DNA of 64,000 nucleotides from Magnetococcales bacterium DCbin4 (GTDB lineage Bacteria; Pseudomonadota; Magnetococcia; Magnetococcales; UBA8363): NCBI GenBank assembly GCA_002753735.1, contig PEAN01000008.1, positions 1 to 64,000 of the forward strand, read 5' to 3'. Shown piece by piece: positions 46,853 to 55,220 of this stretch (position 1 is its first letter; each line of letters starts with the position of its first letter). The notes under the pieces were generated by a model. It saw only the letters and a program-made list of their open reading frames with translations, ran no database searches and was not told where the DNA came from. The position numbers and the translations under genes were made by a program.

Positions 46853-49081
46853 ATGACGGATCTCCTGAAGAAATCGATCATGATGGTGCTGATTGTACCG
46901 CTTTGGACGTTCATTTCCGGCTGTGGCAGTGGCGGTGGTGGAGGCGGTGCCGACAGTAGTGGCACGACCTCCAAAATCAGCGGTACGGTCATCGATGGTC
47001 CCGTGATTGGCGCAAGAGTCGCGCTGGTCAACAGTAATGGCAAGTCCCTGATTGCCATCAAAACCGGGACCGACGCCACCTACAGCATTTCCGTTCCAGA
47101 TGGAACCACGTATCCGCTGCGCGTGAGTGTCACCGGGGGCACCGACAAGGTCACGGAAGAGGCCCCTGCGGCCATGGATTCCTTGATTCAGGACGCCAGC
47201 CAGACCACCGCCAATGTCACCCCCATGACGACGCTGATCTATCAAGCGGTGATTGCGAAGGCGGGTAATTTGGATCAGATGACCTCAACCATGCTCGCAG
47301 ATGCAAAGAAGAATGTGATCACCCAATTTGGTTTTGGCATCGATGCCGAATCCAGCACGATTGATCCCATTGCCACCCCGGTGGATTCAGGGAACGTTTC
47401 CTCCATGGTTCGTTCCTCCGAGGCCCTGGCCGAAACGGCACGGCGTGCCGTTGGCTCCGACCAAACGACCGTGGCCCAGGTACTCACACTCATGGGTGAA
47501 GATTTGGCGGATGGTTACATCGATGGCAAAAAAAATGGAGCCGATCTGGCCAATACCCTGCCGAGCGGATTTACTGCCACGACCATTGCATCAGCGGTTG
47601 CACAACAGAAAGTGGCCGTTGGTTTGGAAGTGCTTGCCAACGACATGACCGTCACCAAATCGGACGGAACCGAACTTTCCGCCGCCACAACCAGAACGCT
47701 GCTTTCCGAGGGGGTCAACAGGATTGTTCCAACCCTTTCTTCGAGTGCCGCATTGAGCAAAATGGATCAAATGCCGTTATCACGGAATCAGTGGACCCAA
47801 ATGATGACGGACCTCGGCAATGTGATAAAAATTCAAAGTACCCTGGGAGAGAGCACCAGCACTCTGAGCGCTCTGGAATCGGAGGCCAGGAATCTGCAAC
47901 CTGGTCAGCCCAGCACGGGCAAATTGAACACGACGTTGACCAGCAATGCCATCAGTGGTGTTGATACGATCACGAGCAATCTAAAAACCAGTCAATTTGC
48001 GACAACGCTGATTTCATCTGCCGCCGCTGCGGTCGGACCGCCTGGATCATTTACGATCTCAGGCGCAATTCTGGACGGACCGGTCATCGGCGCCATCATC
48101 ACCATCAAGGACAGCACCGATACCACCATTCTGGGGACGACGACTTCCGGAGCAGATGCCAGATATGTGATGACCCTCCCCTCCGGGGCGAGTTTTCCGT
48201 TACATGTCAGCAGCTCGGGAGGCACCAATCAAATCTCGGGAGAGACTGCGGCATCGATGGATTCCTATGTCATCGATGCCAACCAGACGACCGCAAATCT
48301 TTCGCCCATCACCAGTGTGATGTATCATGCCGCCCGTTCTGCTGCGGGTCGCCTGGTCAGCGTGACGGCAACGATTGCCGCACTCATAAAAACTGGAATC
48401 ATCGACGAATTTGGCTTTGGTATCGATGCCCAGGACAGTACGTTTGACCCCATCACCAGTCCAATCCGTAGCGGCAATGTCGCCTCGGTCGTCAGGGCCT
48501 CGCCCGCTTTGGCAGAAACGATACGACGCGCTGCGGGTCCGGAAACGACAACCGTGAGTCAATCTTTTGCAATGCTCGGCGAAGACATGGCCGATGGCAC
48601 CCTGAATGGAACCAATAACGGTGCCACCATCCTCAGTACCGCACCAACAGGATTCAACATCACCTCACTGATCACGGCAATCATGCAACACAAAGCCATT
48701 GTCGCCGTGGAAGTGGCCAACAACAGCCTGAAAACGACCTACAGAGACGGAACACAGATCTCAGCGTCCGATGTCCTCACCGCCTTATCCAAGGCCGTCA
48801 ACACCCTGGTACCCTCCGTCACAACCAGCAATGCCACGACAACCATGGCGGCGCTTCTTGTCAGTACCCGTCAAAACCTACAGATAACCGAAGATATCAC
48901 CGAGGCATTGAAAGAACAATCGACCCGAGGTGTCAGTACCACCAATCTGACCGCCCTCCAAACAGCCGCCGCCAGTCTGCAATCGGCTCAAACGGGTGCG
49001 GGTGTGGTCAGCACTTCGGTGATCGATGCCGCAGCCGTTACCGCCACATCATTGACCAACAGCATCAGGAATGGCACGTGA
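46853..49081 (+). CDS. Lipoprotein made of two ~330-aa tandem modules, homologous to N-terminus of the 9571-21207 protein
   Basis: Lipobox TFISGC + Gly-rich; two repeats each with (G)xxxDGPVIGA..., TPMTTLIYQA, FGFGIDA..S..DPI..P..SGNV, ALAETxRRA, GEDxADG..(D/N)G. Confidence 0.9.
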   Translation: MTDLLKKSIMMVLIVPLWTFISGCGSGGGGGGADSSGTTSKISGTVIDGPVIGARVALVNSNGKSLIAIKTGTDATYSISVPDGTTYPLRVSVTGGTDKVTEEAPAAMDSLIQDASQTTANVTPMTTLIYQAVIAKAGNLDQMTSTMLADAKKNVITQFGFGIDAESSTIDPIATPVDSGNVSSMVRSSEALAETARRAVGSDQTTVAQVLTLMGEDLADGYIDGKKNGADLANTLPSGFTATTIASAVAQQKVAVGLEVLANDMTVTKSDGTELSAATTRTLLSEGVNRIVPTLSSSAALSKMDQMPLSRNQWTQMMTDLGNVIKIQSTLGESTSTLSALESEARNLQPGQPSTGKLNTTLTSNAISGVDTITSNLKTSQFATTLISSAAAAVGPPGSFTISGAILDGPVIGAIITIKDSTDTTILGTTTSGADARYVMTLPSGASFPLHVSSSGGTNQISGETAASMDSYVIDANQTTANLSPITSVMYHAARSAAGRLVSVTATIAALIKTGIIDEFGFGIDAQDSTFDPITSPIRSGNVASVVRASPALAETIRRAAGPETTTVSQSFAMLGEDMADGTLNGTNNGATILSTAPTGFNITSLITAIMQHKAIVAVEVANNSLKTTYRDGTQISASDVLTALSKAVNTLVPSVTTSNATTTMAALLVSTRQNLQITEDITEALKEQSTRGVSTTNLTALQTAAASLQSAQTGAGVVSTSVIDAAAVTATSLTNSIRNGT

Positions 49082-49284
49082 CCCGACCAAGGTCACCAGA
49101 TAGAGTTGTGGAGCGAACCGAACTGGTATCGAACCACTCTCTGTTGGAAAATCAGGAAAGAGTCAGGAAACGGAGAAATTTTTCAGGAAAATTCTGGTAG
49201 GCGAGTATTGAAAGTTTCGGCAAAGCCGGATGTGAGACAAGAAAATTTTTCTTTAGCCGATCTTTCGCGATTCGCGATAAATCC

Positions 49285-49340
49285 GGTGACACCATACTCT
49301 TTTATCTCATGGCTATAAATTAAATAGGTATGGTGTCCCC
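49285..49340. repeat. REP-like inverted repeat
   Basis: GGTGACACCATACT ... AGGTATGGTGTCCCC. Confidence 0.7.
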
Positions 49341-49508
49341 TGATTTCTCTTCGGAATTGAGATTGTGGTAGGGAAATGGATATACTGTCCCGGAATTGCC
49401 GGAATTGCTCGGGAAGAATGGGGTCTGCGGGTATTGGACGCCCAATCCCTGGATGCGGTCTTTGCCGATAACCTGACTGGATTTCAATGGACTGAAAGGC
49501 TTGGAACC

Positions 49509-50351
49509 ATGATCAACACCCGATTGGATGTCAACATTGCCCGTTTAAGCCATCTGAAATGGGAACTTGAACTGGAAGCGACCGCCAGTGGGATGGGGCA
49601 AACCCAACGGATCCCCGGTCACCAGGATTGCGAACTGGGGAGGTGGTTGCACAGTCGCGGACAACGGCAGATCGAAAACCGGGCACTGTTGGATCAACTC
49701 ATGGATTGGCACCGACAGTTCCACCATGCTGGAGAACGCATTGCCACCCATGCCCAAACCCATCGGGATATGACCCCCCAAAGGGTGAAACTCATCGATG
49801 AACCGTTGGTACAGTTGCGCCTGGCCAGCCGCAAGATCGTCTCCCTGCTGACGCAGGCGGAACTCGATCATTACGGCAACGAATTCAAAACCCCGAATTC
49901 GAATCAACCCATTGCAGGATTCCTCAAACGTCTGTTCCATGGACCGCACACCGCCGACCCGGAAGCGGCAGGCATTCTGGAAATCAATCATGCCCGCCTC
50001 GTCCATTTGCGCTGGGCCAATCATCTGCCCGACACCTTTCGCAACCGTGGCCGGGATGTCTCCCTGGAACCCCCGGAGTTGTGCGCCTTGGGGGTGTGGA
50101 TCCACGGCACGGGACTCAAACGTTTCAGTCAGCTCCCCGAGCTGTCCCTGTGTGATCAGGCCCACCAATCCTTTCATGCACGCGCCCTGGACATCCTGCG
50201 TAACCTGCGCAAACACCGCGATCAACACGCCGACCGCGCCTACGCCGATGTCCTGAACTCAAGCCAGGAGATCATCTATCTGCTCAGTGTCATCGAATAC
50301 CAACTGCTGGGAGATGCCGCCATCCACCGTTCCACCTCCCTCATCGACTGA
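49509..50351 (+). CDS. Tandem CZB (chemoreceptor zinc-binding)-like protein lacking a transducer module
   Basis: LSHLKWELELEATASG..GHQDCELGRWLHSRG..WHRQFHHAGERI and INHARLVHLRWANHLP..ELCALGVWIHGTG..CDQAHQSFHARAL; ATG at 49509 chosen because upstream part of ORF resembles Rpn C-terminus. Confidence 0.75.
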   Translation: MINTRLDVNIARLSHLKWELELEATASGMGQTQRIPGHQDCELGRWLHSRGQRQIENRALLDQLMDWHRQFHHAGERIATHAQTHRDMTPQRVKLIDEPLVQLRLASRKIVSLLTQAELDHYGNEFKTPNSNQPIAGFLKRLFHGPHTADPEAAGILEINHARLVHLRWANHLPDTFRNRGRDVSLEPPELCALGVWIHGTGLKRFSQLPELSLCDQAHQSFHARALDILRNLRKHRDQHADRAYADVLNSSQEIIYLLSVIEYQLLGDAAIHRSTSLID

Positions 50352-50470
50352 ATGGCACCATTCGAACAATTTCCGGTTAATGAAACATATAAAAACATCT
50401 AATATCAATTAAATAGAAAAAACACCCCAAAAGAACAGACTGGATCCGGCCATCCTCTGTCAAACATGGG

Positions 50471-50552
50471 TTAACGGGGGACTAAACTGATTTCCAGTCG
50501 CATGCCAACGGCCTGGGCATAACGTTCCAGGCTCTTGATGGAAGGTTTGTGA
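50471..50552 (-). pseudogene. C-terminal fragment of an XRE/HigA-type antitoxin
   Basis: Reverse strand reads HKPSIKSLERYAQAVGMRLEISLVPR*, typical C-terminus of HTH antitoxins; abruptly bounded by dispersed repeat. Confidence 0.6.
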
Positions 50553-50682
50553 CCTGTCCCTCCTCAAAACCTCATCCGTCCATAAAATTGGGCAAAACCG
50601 GCTGCCGTGCTGGGCACGGATGAGGAATTCGGCGACTGAAAATGCCGTGGAAGGGGATGGGTAACGGACGGTTGATCAGGAT
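50553..50682 (+). repeat. Dispersed repeat R1, copy 1
   Basis: CCTGTCCCTCCTCAAAACctCATCCGtCCATaAAA..GGCAAAACCGGCT...GGGTAACGGACGGTTGATCA; matches reverse complement of 55085-55212. Confidence 0.75.
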
Positions 50683-50949
50683 GGCGCTGGAAGGGGCCCT
50701 ACCTGGCAACAGGAATCCAACCAATGCACTGGAAAGTTGGTGGAAGGTGGCTTGCGGATGTGCTGTCGTGATGGATAATCATCAATGGAGATCCGCGAAT
50801 ACGGATGGCAGAAAGATTTTGGACGTACAGGCTCTCATAGCTGGCTGATGGGTCGTTGGCAAAGGCAGGCGTTACAGTAACCGTTACGATCTCCGCACCG
50901 ACTGGTTTGTCCGAGGATCTTGGTAAAACTTCAGCCAATAACCCAGAAA

Positions 50950-51183
50950 AGTTCCTGATTTTGGACGAGAGTCCGTTACCAATAGGGATGCTTCCAAACC
51001 CAGCCAACTGATTCTTGAAGAAAACGCTCCAAGTCAAATATCCCCGCCCCGGGAAGAATCGGGCGAGGTAGCGAGACACAGTTGCCTCACTCACCTGGTA
51101 TCCGAGTTTCAGCAACTCGCCATGGGTTCGAGGTGCGCCCCAAAGGAAGTTCTCGAAGGCCATCCGTTTTATAAGATCCGGAA
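50950..51183 (-). pseudogene. Distal fragment of a DDE integrase-type transposase interrupted by the IS3 element
   Basis: PDLIKRMAFENFLWGAPRTHGELLKLGYQVSEATVSRYLARFF..LTWSVFFKNQLAG. Confidence 0.75.
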
Positions 51184-51212
51184 TGTGTCAATGAAAATGA
51201 GACACTTTCTGT

Positions 51213-52598
51213 TCAGAAATTAATGTAGCACCCAGAATTCATTAACTCCTGTTTCCGCCCTTCGGGCGGGAGTTTTTCAGGCATGGCAGGATCTATCATC
51301 CGGTTTCCCTTGATGTTCCGTGGATTTGCGGGTGCGGAAGCGTCTCTTCCCCACCCTGTCTCACCGTCTTGATGAGTCCTGACCAGGATATCCCTTGGTC
51401 GATTGTTCTCCAGCAGTGCCGCCTCCGTTTCTCCTGGCGTCGTCGATTGTACGCTGGTTCCGCCAGTCAGCTCCATGGAGCGGTCTTCAGTCTTGTCAGG
51501 CTGGTTGATCCACACTTCCTTTGGCGGTAACTTTGCCACCGGGCACCGGCCCTTGAACCGGTTTGGGTGTGCCTCGTACGCCGCCGCCAATACCTTTGAA
51601 CGAGCATCCACGATCCGTTCAGCCTGTCCATGGTGGAGGGCGTCGGGCGTGCGCATGGCGATTCCAGAATGACGGTGTTCCAAGTTGTACCATTTGAAAA
51701 AGGATCGGCAGAATGTCCGGGCATCCTCAAGGGACCCAAAACGTTGTGGGAATTCGGGCGGGTATTTGAGCGTCCTGAACTGGGATTCCGAGTACGGATT
51801 ATCATCGGAAACCTTTGGTCTGCCGTGGCTTTTGGTAACTCCAAGATCCGCCATGAGATCCGCTACCAGTTTTGACTTCATGCTGGCCCCTCGATCTGAA
51901 TGAATCGTGAGTTGGCCCGAGACGACACCTTCCTTGATGCAGGTCTCCTCAATCAGCAGCTTGGCCAGATCCCCAGTTTCAATGGCCGCCACGAGCCAGC
52001 CAACAACATACCGGCTGTAAATATCAAGAATCACATACAATTGATAGTATGTTCCTTTTTCTGGACCCTTTAGCTTCGTAATGTCCCACGACCACACTTG
52101 GTTGGGTCCCTTGGCCACCAGTTCCGGTTTTGTGTATCGCGGGTGTCGGCATTGATTCCGCCGTTCACGAATTTCGTCCTCCTCCTCCAGGATCCGGTAC
52201 ATGGTCCGCGTTGAGCAATGATACACCCCCTCGTCAAGTAACGTGGCAACAATCTCCTGGGGAGTTCTGTCCATGAATCTCTCGGAATGGAGCACATCCA
52301 GGACAGCCTGACGTTCCTCATCCTTCAAGGACAATGGGGGCTTGCAACGTGCGACGTTGGCCACCTTCGAAAGGGTGCTTCCACGTCGCCGACGGTAAAA
52401 ACTGGCTCTGCTGACTCCAAATGCGGCACAAGCTGGTTCCACTCCTACATGAGGAGCCAGTTCGGTAGCACCAATCATGGCTTGCTCCTTTTGCTGCCGG
52501 TTTCCATGGGTGGAACTCCCATCAACGCAGAATTTTTTTTTGCACGTCAATGATCGCCATGGCCTTGTGCAGCTCCTGCCGGAGTTGGGCATTCTCAC
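51213..52598 (-). CDS. IS3-family transposase orfB (integrase core)
   Basis: NQVWSWDITKLKGPEKGTYYQLYVILDIYSRYVVGW..HSDRGASMKSKLVADLMADLGVTKSHGRPKVSDDNPYSESQFRTLKY; stretches past the orfA frame by -1 slippage. Confidence 0.9.
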   Translation of the reverse strand: MRMPNSGRSCTRPWRSLTCKKKFCVDGSSTHGNRQQKEQAMIGATELAPHVGVEPACAAFGVSRASFYRRRRGSTLSKVANVARCKPPLSLKDEERQAVLDVLHSERFMDRTPQEIVATLLDEGVYHCSTRTMYRILEEEDEIRERRNQCRHPRYTKPELVAKGPNQVWSWDITKLKGPEKGTYYQLYVILDIYSRYVVGWLVAAIETGDLAKLLIEETCIKEGVVSGQLTIHSDRGASMKSKLVADLMADLGVTKSHGRPKVSDDNPYSESQFRTLKYPPEFPQRFGSLEDARTFCRSFFKWYNLEHRHSGIAMRTPDALHHGQAERIVDARSKVLAAAYEAHPNRFKGRCPVAKLPPKEVWINQPDKTEDRSMELTGGTSVQSTTPGETEAALLENNRPRDILVRTHQDGETGWGRDASAPANPRNIKGNRMIDPAMPEKLPPEGRKQELMNSGCYINF

Positions 52599-52960
52599 TC
52601 TCCAGTTGAGCCACCTTTTCTGAAAGCGGATTGACTGGTTTGATCTTCCTGCCGCGTTTCTGAGGGGATAAACCGGCCAACTGGCCTTCCGCCCTTTGCT
52701 GACGCCAACTGGTCAGGTTGGAGTAATACAGCCCTTCTCTTCTCAAGCAGGGCTCCCAATTCATCAGGATTCACGCACCGATCGGATTCTTCCAAGATTC
52801 CAAGCTTATATGCTGCCGAGAACCTCCTGCGATGGGGTCTTTCCAGAACCTCTGGATCCGGCTTGGCTTCGATAACATTGGCCACTTCGGATGTTCCAGG
52901 CACCCCGGTTTTTGATTGTTCTTCGGCTTGGCCTTTACGTTTGACTTGGATCATACCCAT
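52522..52960 (-). pseudogene. IS3-family orfA, apparently frameshifted near 52740
   Basis: RRRFSAAYKLGILEESDRCVNPDELGALL (frame 1) continues as RREGLYYSNLTSWRQQRAEGQLAGLSPQKRGRK...VAQLESENAQLRQELHKAMAIIDVQKK (frame 2). Confidence 0.75.
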
Positions 52961-53028
52961 TGGCTCAACACCTCCTCCGCCCTACTCTAATTTATCGGGG
53001 GGTTGGTGTCTCACTTTTCATTGGCACA

Positions 53029-53370
53029 GAGGGATCTCGAATTTCTTTCTCCACCGGTGGTCGGCCACCACGGTTCTTTCGATATTTGCCAGAGACCAAG
53101 ACGCGCCAACCCAGCCGGTTCTACCGTTTCACGGTTTCTGGTTGAATGATCTTCAAGCCCGCCTCCCAGTTTGACCAGAGGCGGGAGATGAGTATCCAGA
53201 GGAACCGGTCGAAAGGGCTGAACTTAAGGGTGTTTTCCTGACCGTTGGAGGACCATGACCTGATGGCGCAGGGCCAAGGCCTCCATTTGAAGGTCAGAAC
53301 GGGCTCGGCATGCCGTTTGGAAGGTGTTCAGACAGGATTTCAACTTGTTTATCATGGCAAAAAGACTATC
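53029..53370 (-). pseudogene. Proximal fragment of the DDE integrase-type transposase interrupted by the IS3 element
   Basis: DLQMEALALRHQVMVLQRSGKHP..; next frame SPFDRFLWILISRLWSNWEAGLKIIQPETVKR*NRLGWRVLVSGKYRKNRGGRPPVEKEIRD. Confidence 0.75.
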
Positions 53371-53385
53371 ATGAATCCTCGATAG

Positions 53386-54408
53386 ATGCTCAACTTTTTG
53401 AAGTTGAAGGTTGGTCAGATTTTGCGGAGGACCAATAAAGTGAAACAACGGCAGTTGGTCAGCTTCGACTGGGCCTTGAAACGCTTGCTGCGCAGCAAGG
53501 CCAATTTCGAAATCCTGGAAGGGTTCCTCTCCGAACTTCTTCGCGAGGATGTGCGCATCGTTGAAATCTTGGAGAGCGAAAGTAATAAGGAGACCCGCAA
53601 CGATAAATTCAACCGTGTCGATCTCAAGATCAAAAACACCCGGGATGAAATGATTATCGTTGAGCTGCAATATGAGCGAGAGTGGGACTATCTGCAGCGG
53701 TTACTCTTCAGCACTGCCAAGGCCATCACCGAACACATGACGGAAGGTAGGCCTTACGCCAGTGTTGTCAAGGTCATCACCATCAGCATTCTCTATTTTG
53801 ATCTGGGGCGTGGCAGCGATTATGTCTATGTGGGCAATACCTCTTTCAGGGGGTTGCACACCCATGAAGAACTGGCCTTGGACGAGGGACAAAAGGCTTT
53901 GTTTCGACGCCCTTCGGTAGCCGCTATTTTTCCAGAGCATTACTTGATCAAAGTGAGAAATTTCGATGATGTCGCCCGCGATACCTTGGACGAGTGGGTC
54001 TATTTTCTGAAAAATTCTGATATCCGTGATAATTTCACAGCACGTGGCCTAAAAGAGGCCAAAGAAAAGCTCGATGTTCTGCAATTGCCAGAGACAGAGC
54101 GTAAGGCTTATGAACGCTATCAGGAAGATCTGCACGACCAGGCAAGCTTTGTACTCTCCACCTATGGTGCTGGTAAATGGGAAGGACGACAGGAAGGACG
54201 ACAGGAAGGTGAGCGGATTGGCGAACAGAGAGGCGAACAAAAAGGTGAGGCTAAAGTTCTGACGCGCCTGTTGCAACGCCGCTTCGGCAACCTGCCCGAC
54301 TGGGCCAGCGAAAAGATCGCCAAAGCGGACCTGTCATCATTGGAGGAGTGGAGCCTCCGCATCTTTGATGCCCAGTCACTGGATGAGGTTTTTTCAGACA
54401 AGACGTAA
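53386..54408 (+). CDS. Rpn-family recombination-promoting nuclease / PD-(D/E)XK putative transposase with DUF4351-like tail
   Basis: LVSFDWALKRLLRSKANFEILEGFLSELL..RNDKFNRVDLKIKNTRDEMIIVELQYEREWDYLQRLLF; GRQEGRQEGERIGEQRGEQKGEAKVLTRLLQRRFGNLPDWASEKIAKADLSSLEEWSLRIFDAQSLDEVF. Confidence 0.9.
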   Translation: MLNFLKLKVGQILRRTNKVKQRQLVSFDWALKRLLRSKANFEILEGFLSELLREDVRIVEILESESNKETRNDKFNRVDLKIKNTRDEMIIVELQYEREWDYLQRLLFSTAKAITEHMTEGRPYASVVKVITISILYFDLGRGSDYVYVGNTSFRGLHTHEELALDEGQKALFRRPSVAAIFPEHYLIKVRNFDDVARDTLDEWVYFLKNSDIRDNFTARGLKEAKEKLDVLQLPETERKAYERYQEDLHDQASFVLSTYGAGKWEGRQEGRQEGERIGEQRGEQKGEAKVLTRLLQRRFGNLPDWASEKIAKADLSSLEEWSLRIFDAQSLDEVFSDKT

Positions 54409-54533
54409 TTGCCGTGGCGCCTGGAATTTCACATAAACGGTCGGAGGTTTCGGAAAAAATGGATCACTCGGGCGAAATGCAGAAAAACTGAGCTGATCTC
54501 GGCGTAGACGATTCCTCCCCGATAATGAATAAT

Positions 54534-54661
54534 TCAGTTTCGCCAATGTCTTTCCGATATTTCGACCGGAAGCCGCTCACGCAGCAGATATGCCGCCCTT
54601 TCTGAATCCGAGAGGAGGATCTTCAGAAAATGGTCGTAAGGGTGGGCAATCTTGCTCATAA
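54534..54661 (-). pseudogene. N-terminal fragment of a second Rpn-like gene
   Basis: MSKIAHPYDHFLKILLSDSERAAYLLRERLPVEI resembles Rpn N-terminus; stops soon after. Confidence 0.6.
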
Positions 54662-54689
54662 AAACGTACCAGATATATGCGACCTCACC

Positions 54690-55042
54690 ACAATTCACGC
54701 ACCCACTTGGGCCTGAAAAAGGATTGCCCTGAACATCGGCCAATCCCGACGAGAGATTCAGGAAAGATTGTCACCATTTTGCACCTGGGCGGCTTGCATC
54801 ACCAGTATCTGCGAAAAACGGCCTGAATTCGTTTCAATTTTGATTTTCAAAGAACCGATCGGGAGAAGGTGGTTCCGACGGCCATTGTCTGAAATCCGAG
54901 ATTTTGGCGTAGGGCCACGCGTAAACAGTTCCTCCACACTCCGATTGTCCGGAATTTCACCATTCACGTCCACTGAAAATTTTCAAAATTGGCCTCTATT
55001 GCGTCCAGAATCTGGCCGGATGGACCAATCGGGAGGGACAGG
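54690..55042. repeat. Dispersed repeat R3, copy 2 (its tail also at 31217-31290)
   Basis: See copy 1; tail GGCCGGATGGACCAATCgGGAGGGACA also at 31261-31290. Confidence 0.75.
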
Positions 55043-55084
55043 GATCGTGTCGCCAAAAACAGACTCGTTCCGCAGTTTTCTTGA

Positions 55085-55212
55085 TCAACCGTCTGTTACC
55101 CACGCCCTCCCCAGGGCTTTTTTCAACCGTTGGACGCTTCTTCCGTACTCAGCCCAGAAGCCGGTTTTGCCTTTTTCATGGCCGGATGGAGTTTTGAGGA
55201 GGGACAGGAACC
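55085..55212 (-). repeat. Dispersed repeat R1, copy 2
   Basis: Reverse complement GTTCCTGTCCCTCCTCAAAACtcCATCCGGCCATgAAAAAGGCAAAACCGGCTtctGGGCTGAGTACGG... aligns to 50553-50682. Confidence 0.75.
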
Positions 55213-55220
55213 TATTTTTT

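Larger units (their letters stand above)
51184..53028 (-). mobile_element. IS3-family insertion sequence (orfA + orfB, A-tract slippage)
   Basis: Terminal inverted repeats TGTGTCAATGAAAATGAGACAC / TGTGCCAATGAAAAGTGAGACAC; orfB with integrase core; orfA/orfB overlap at an A9 tract. Confidence 0.85.

Noticed and set aside
54178-54245. Short tandem repeat gaaggacgacaggaaggacgacaggaagg
   Set aside because: Encodes the EGRQEGRQEGE hinge typical of Rpn-family proteins; not an independent element
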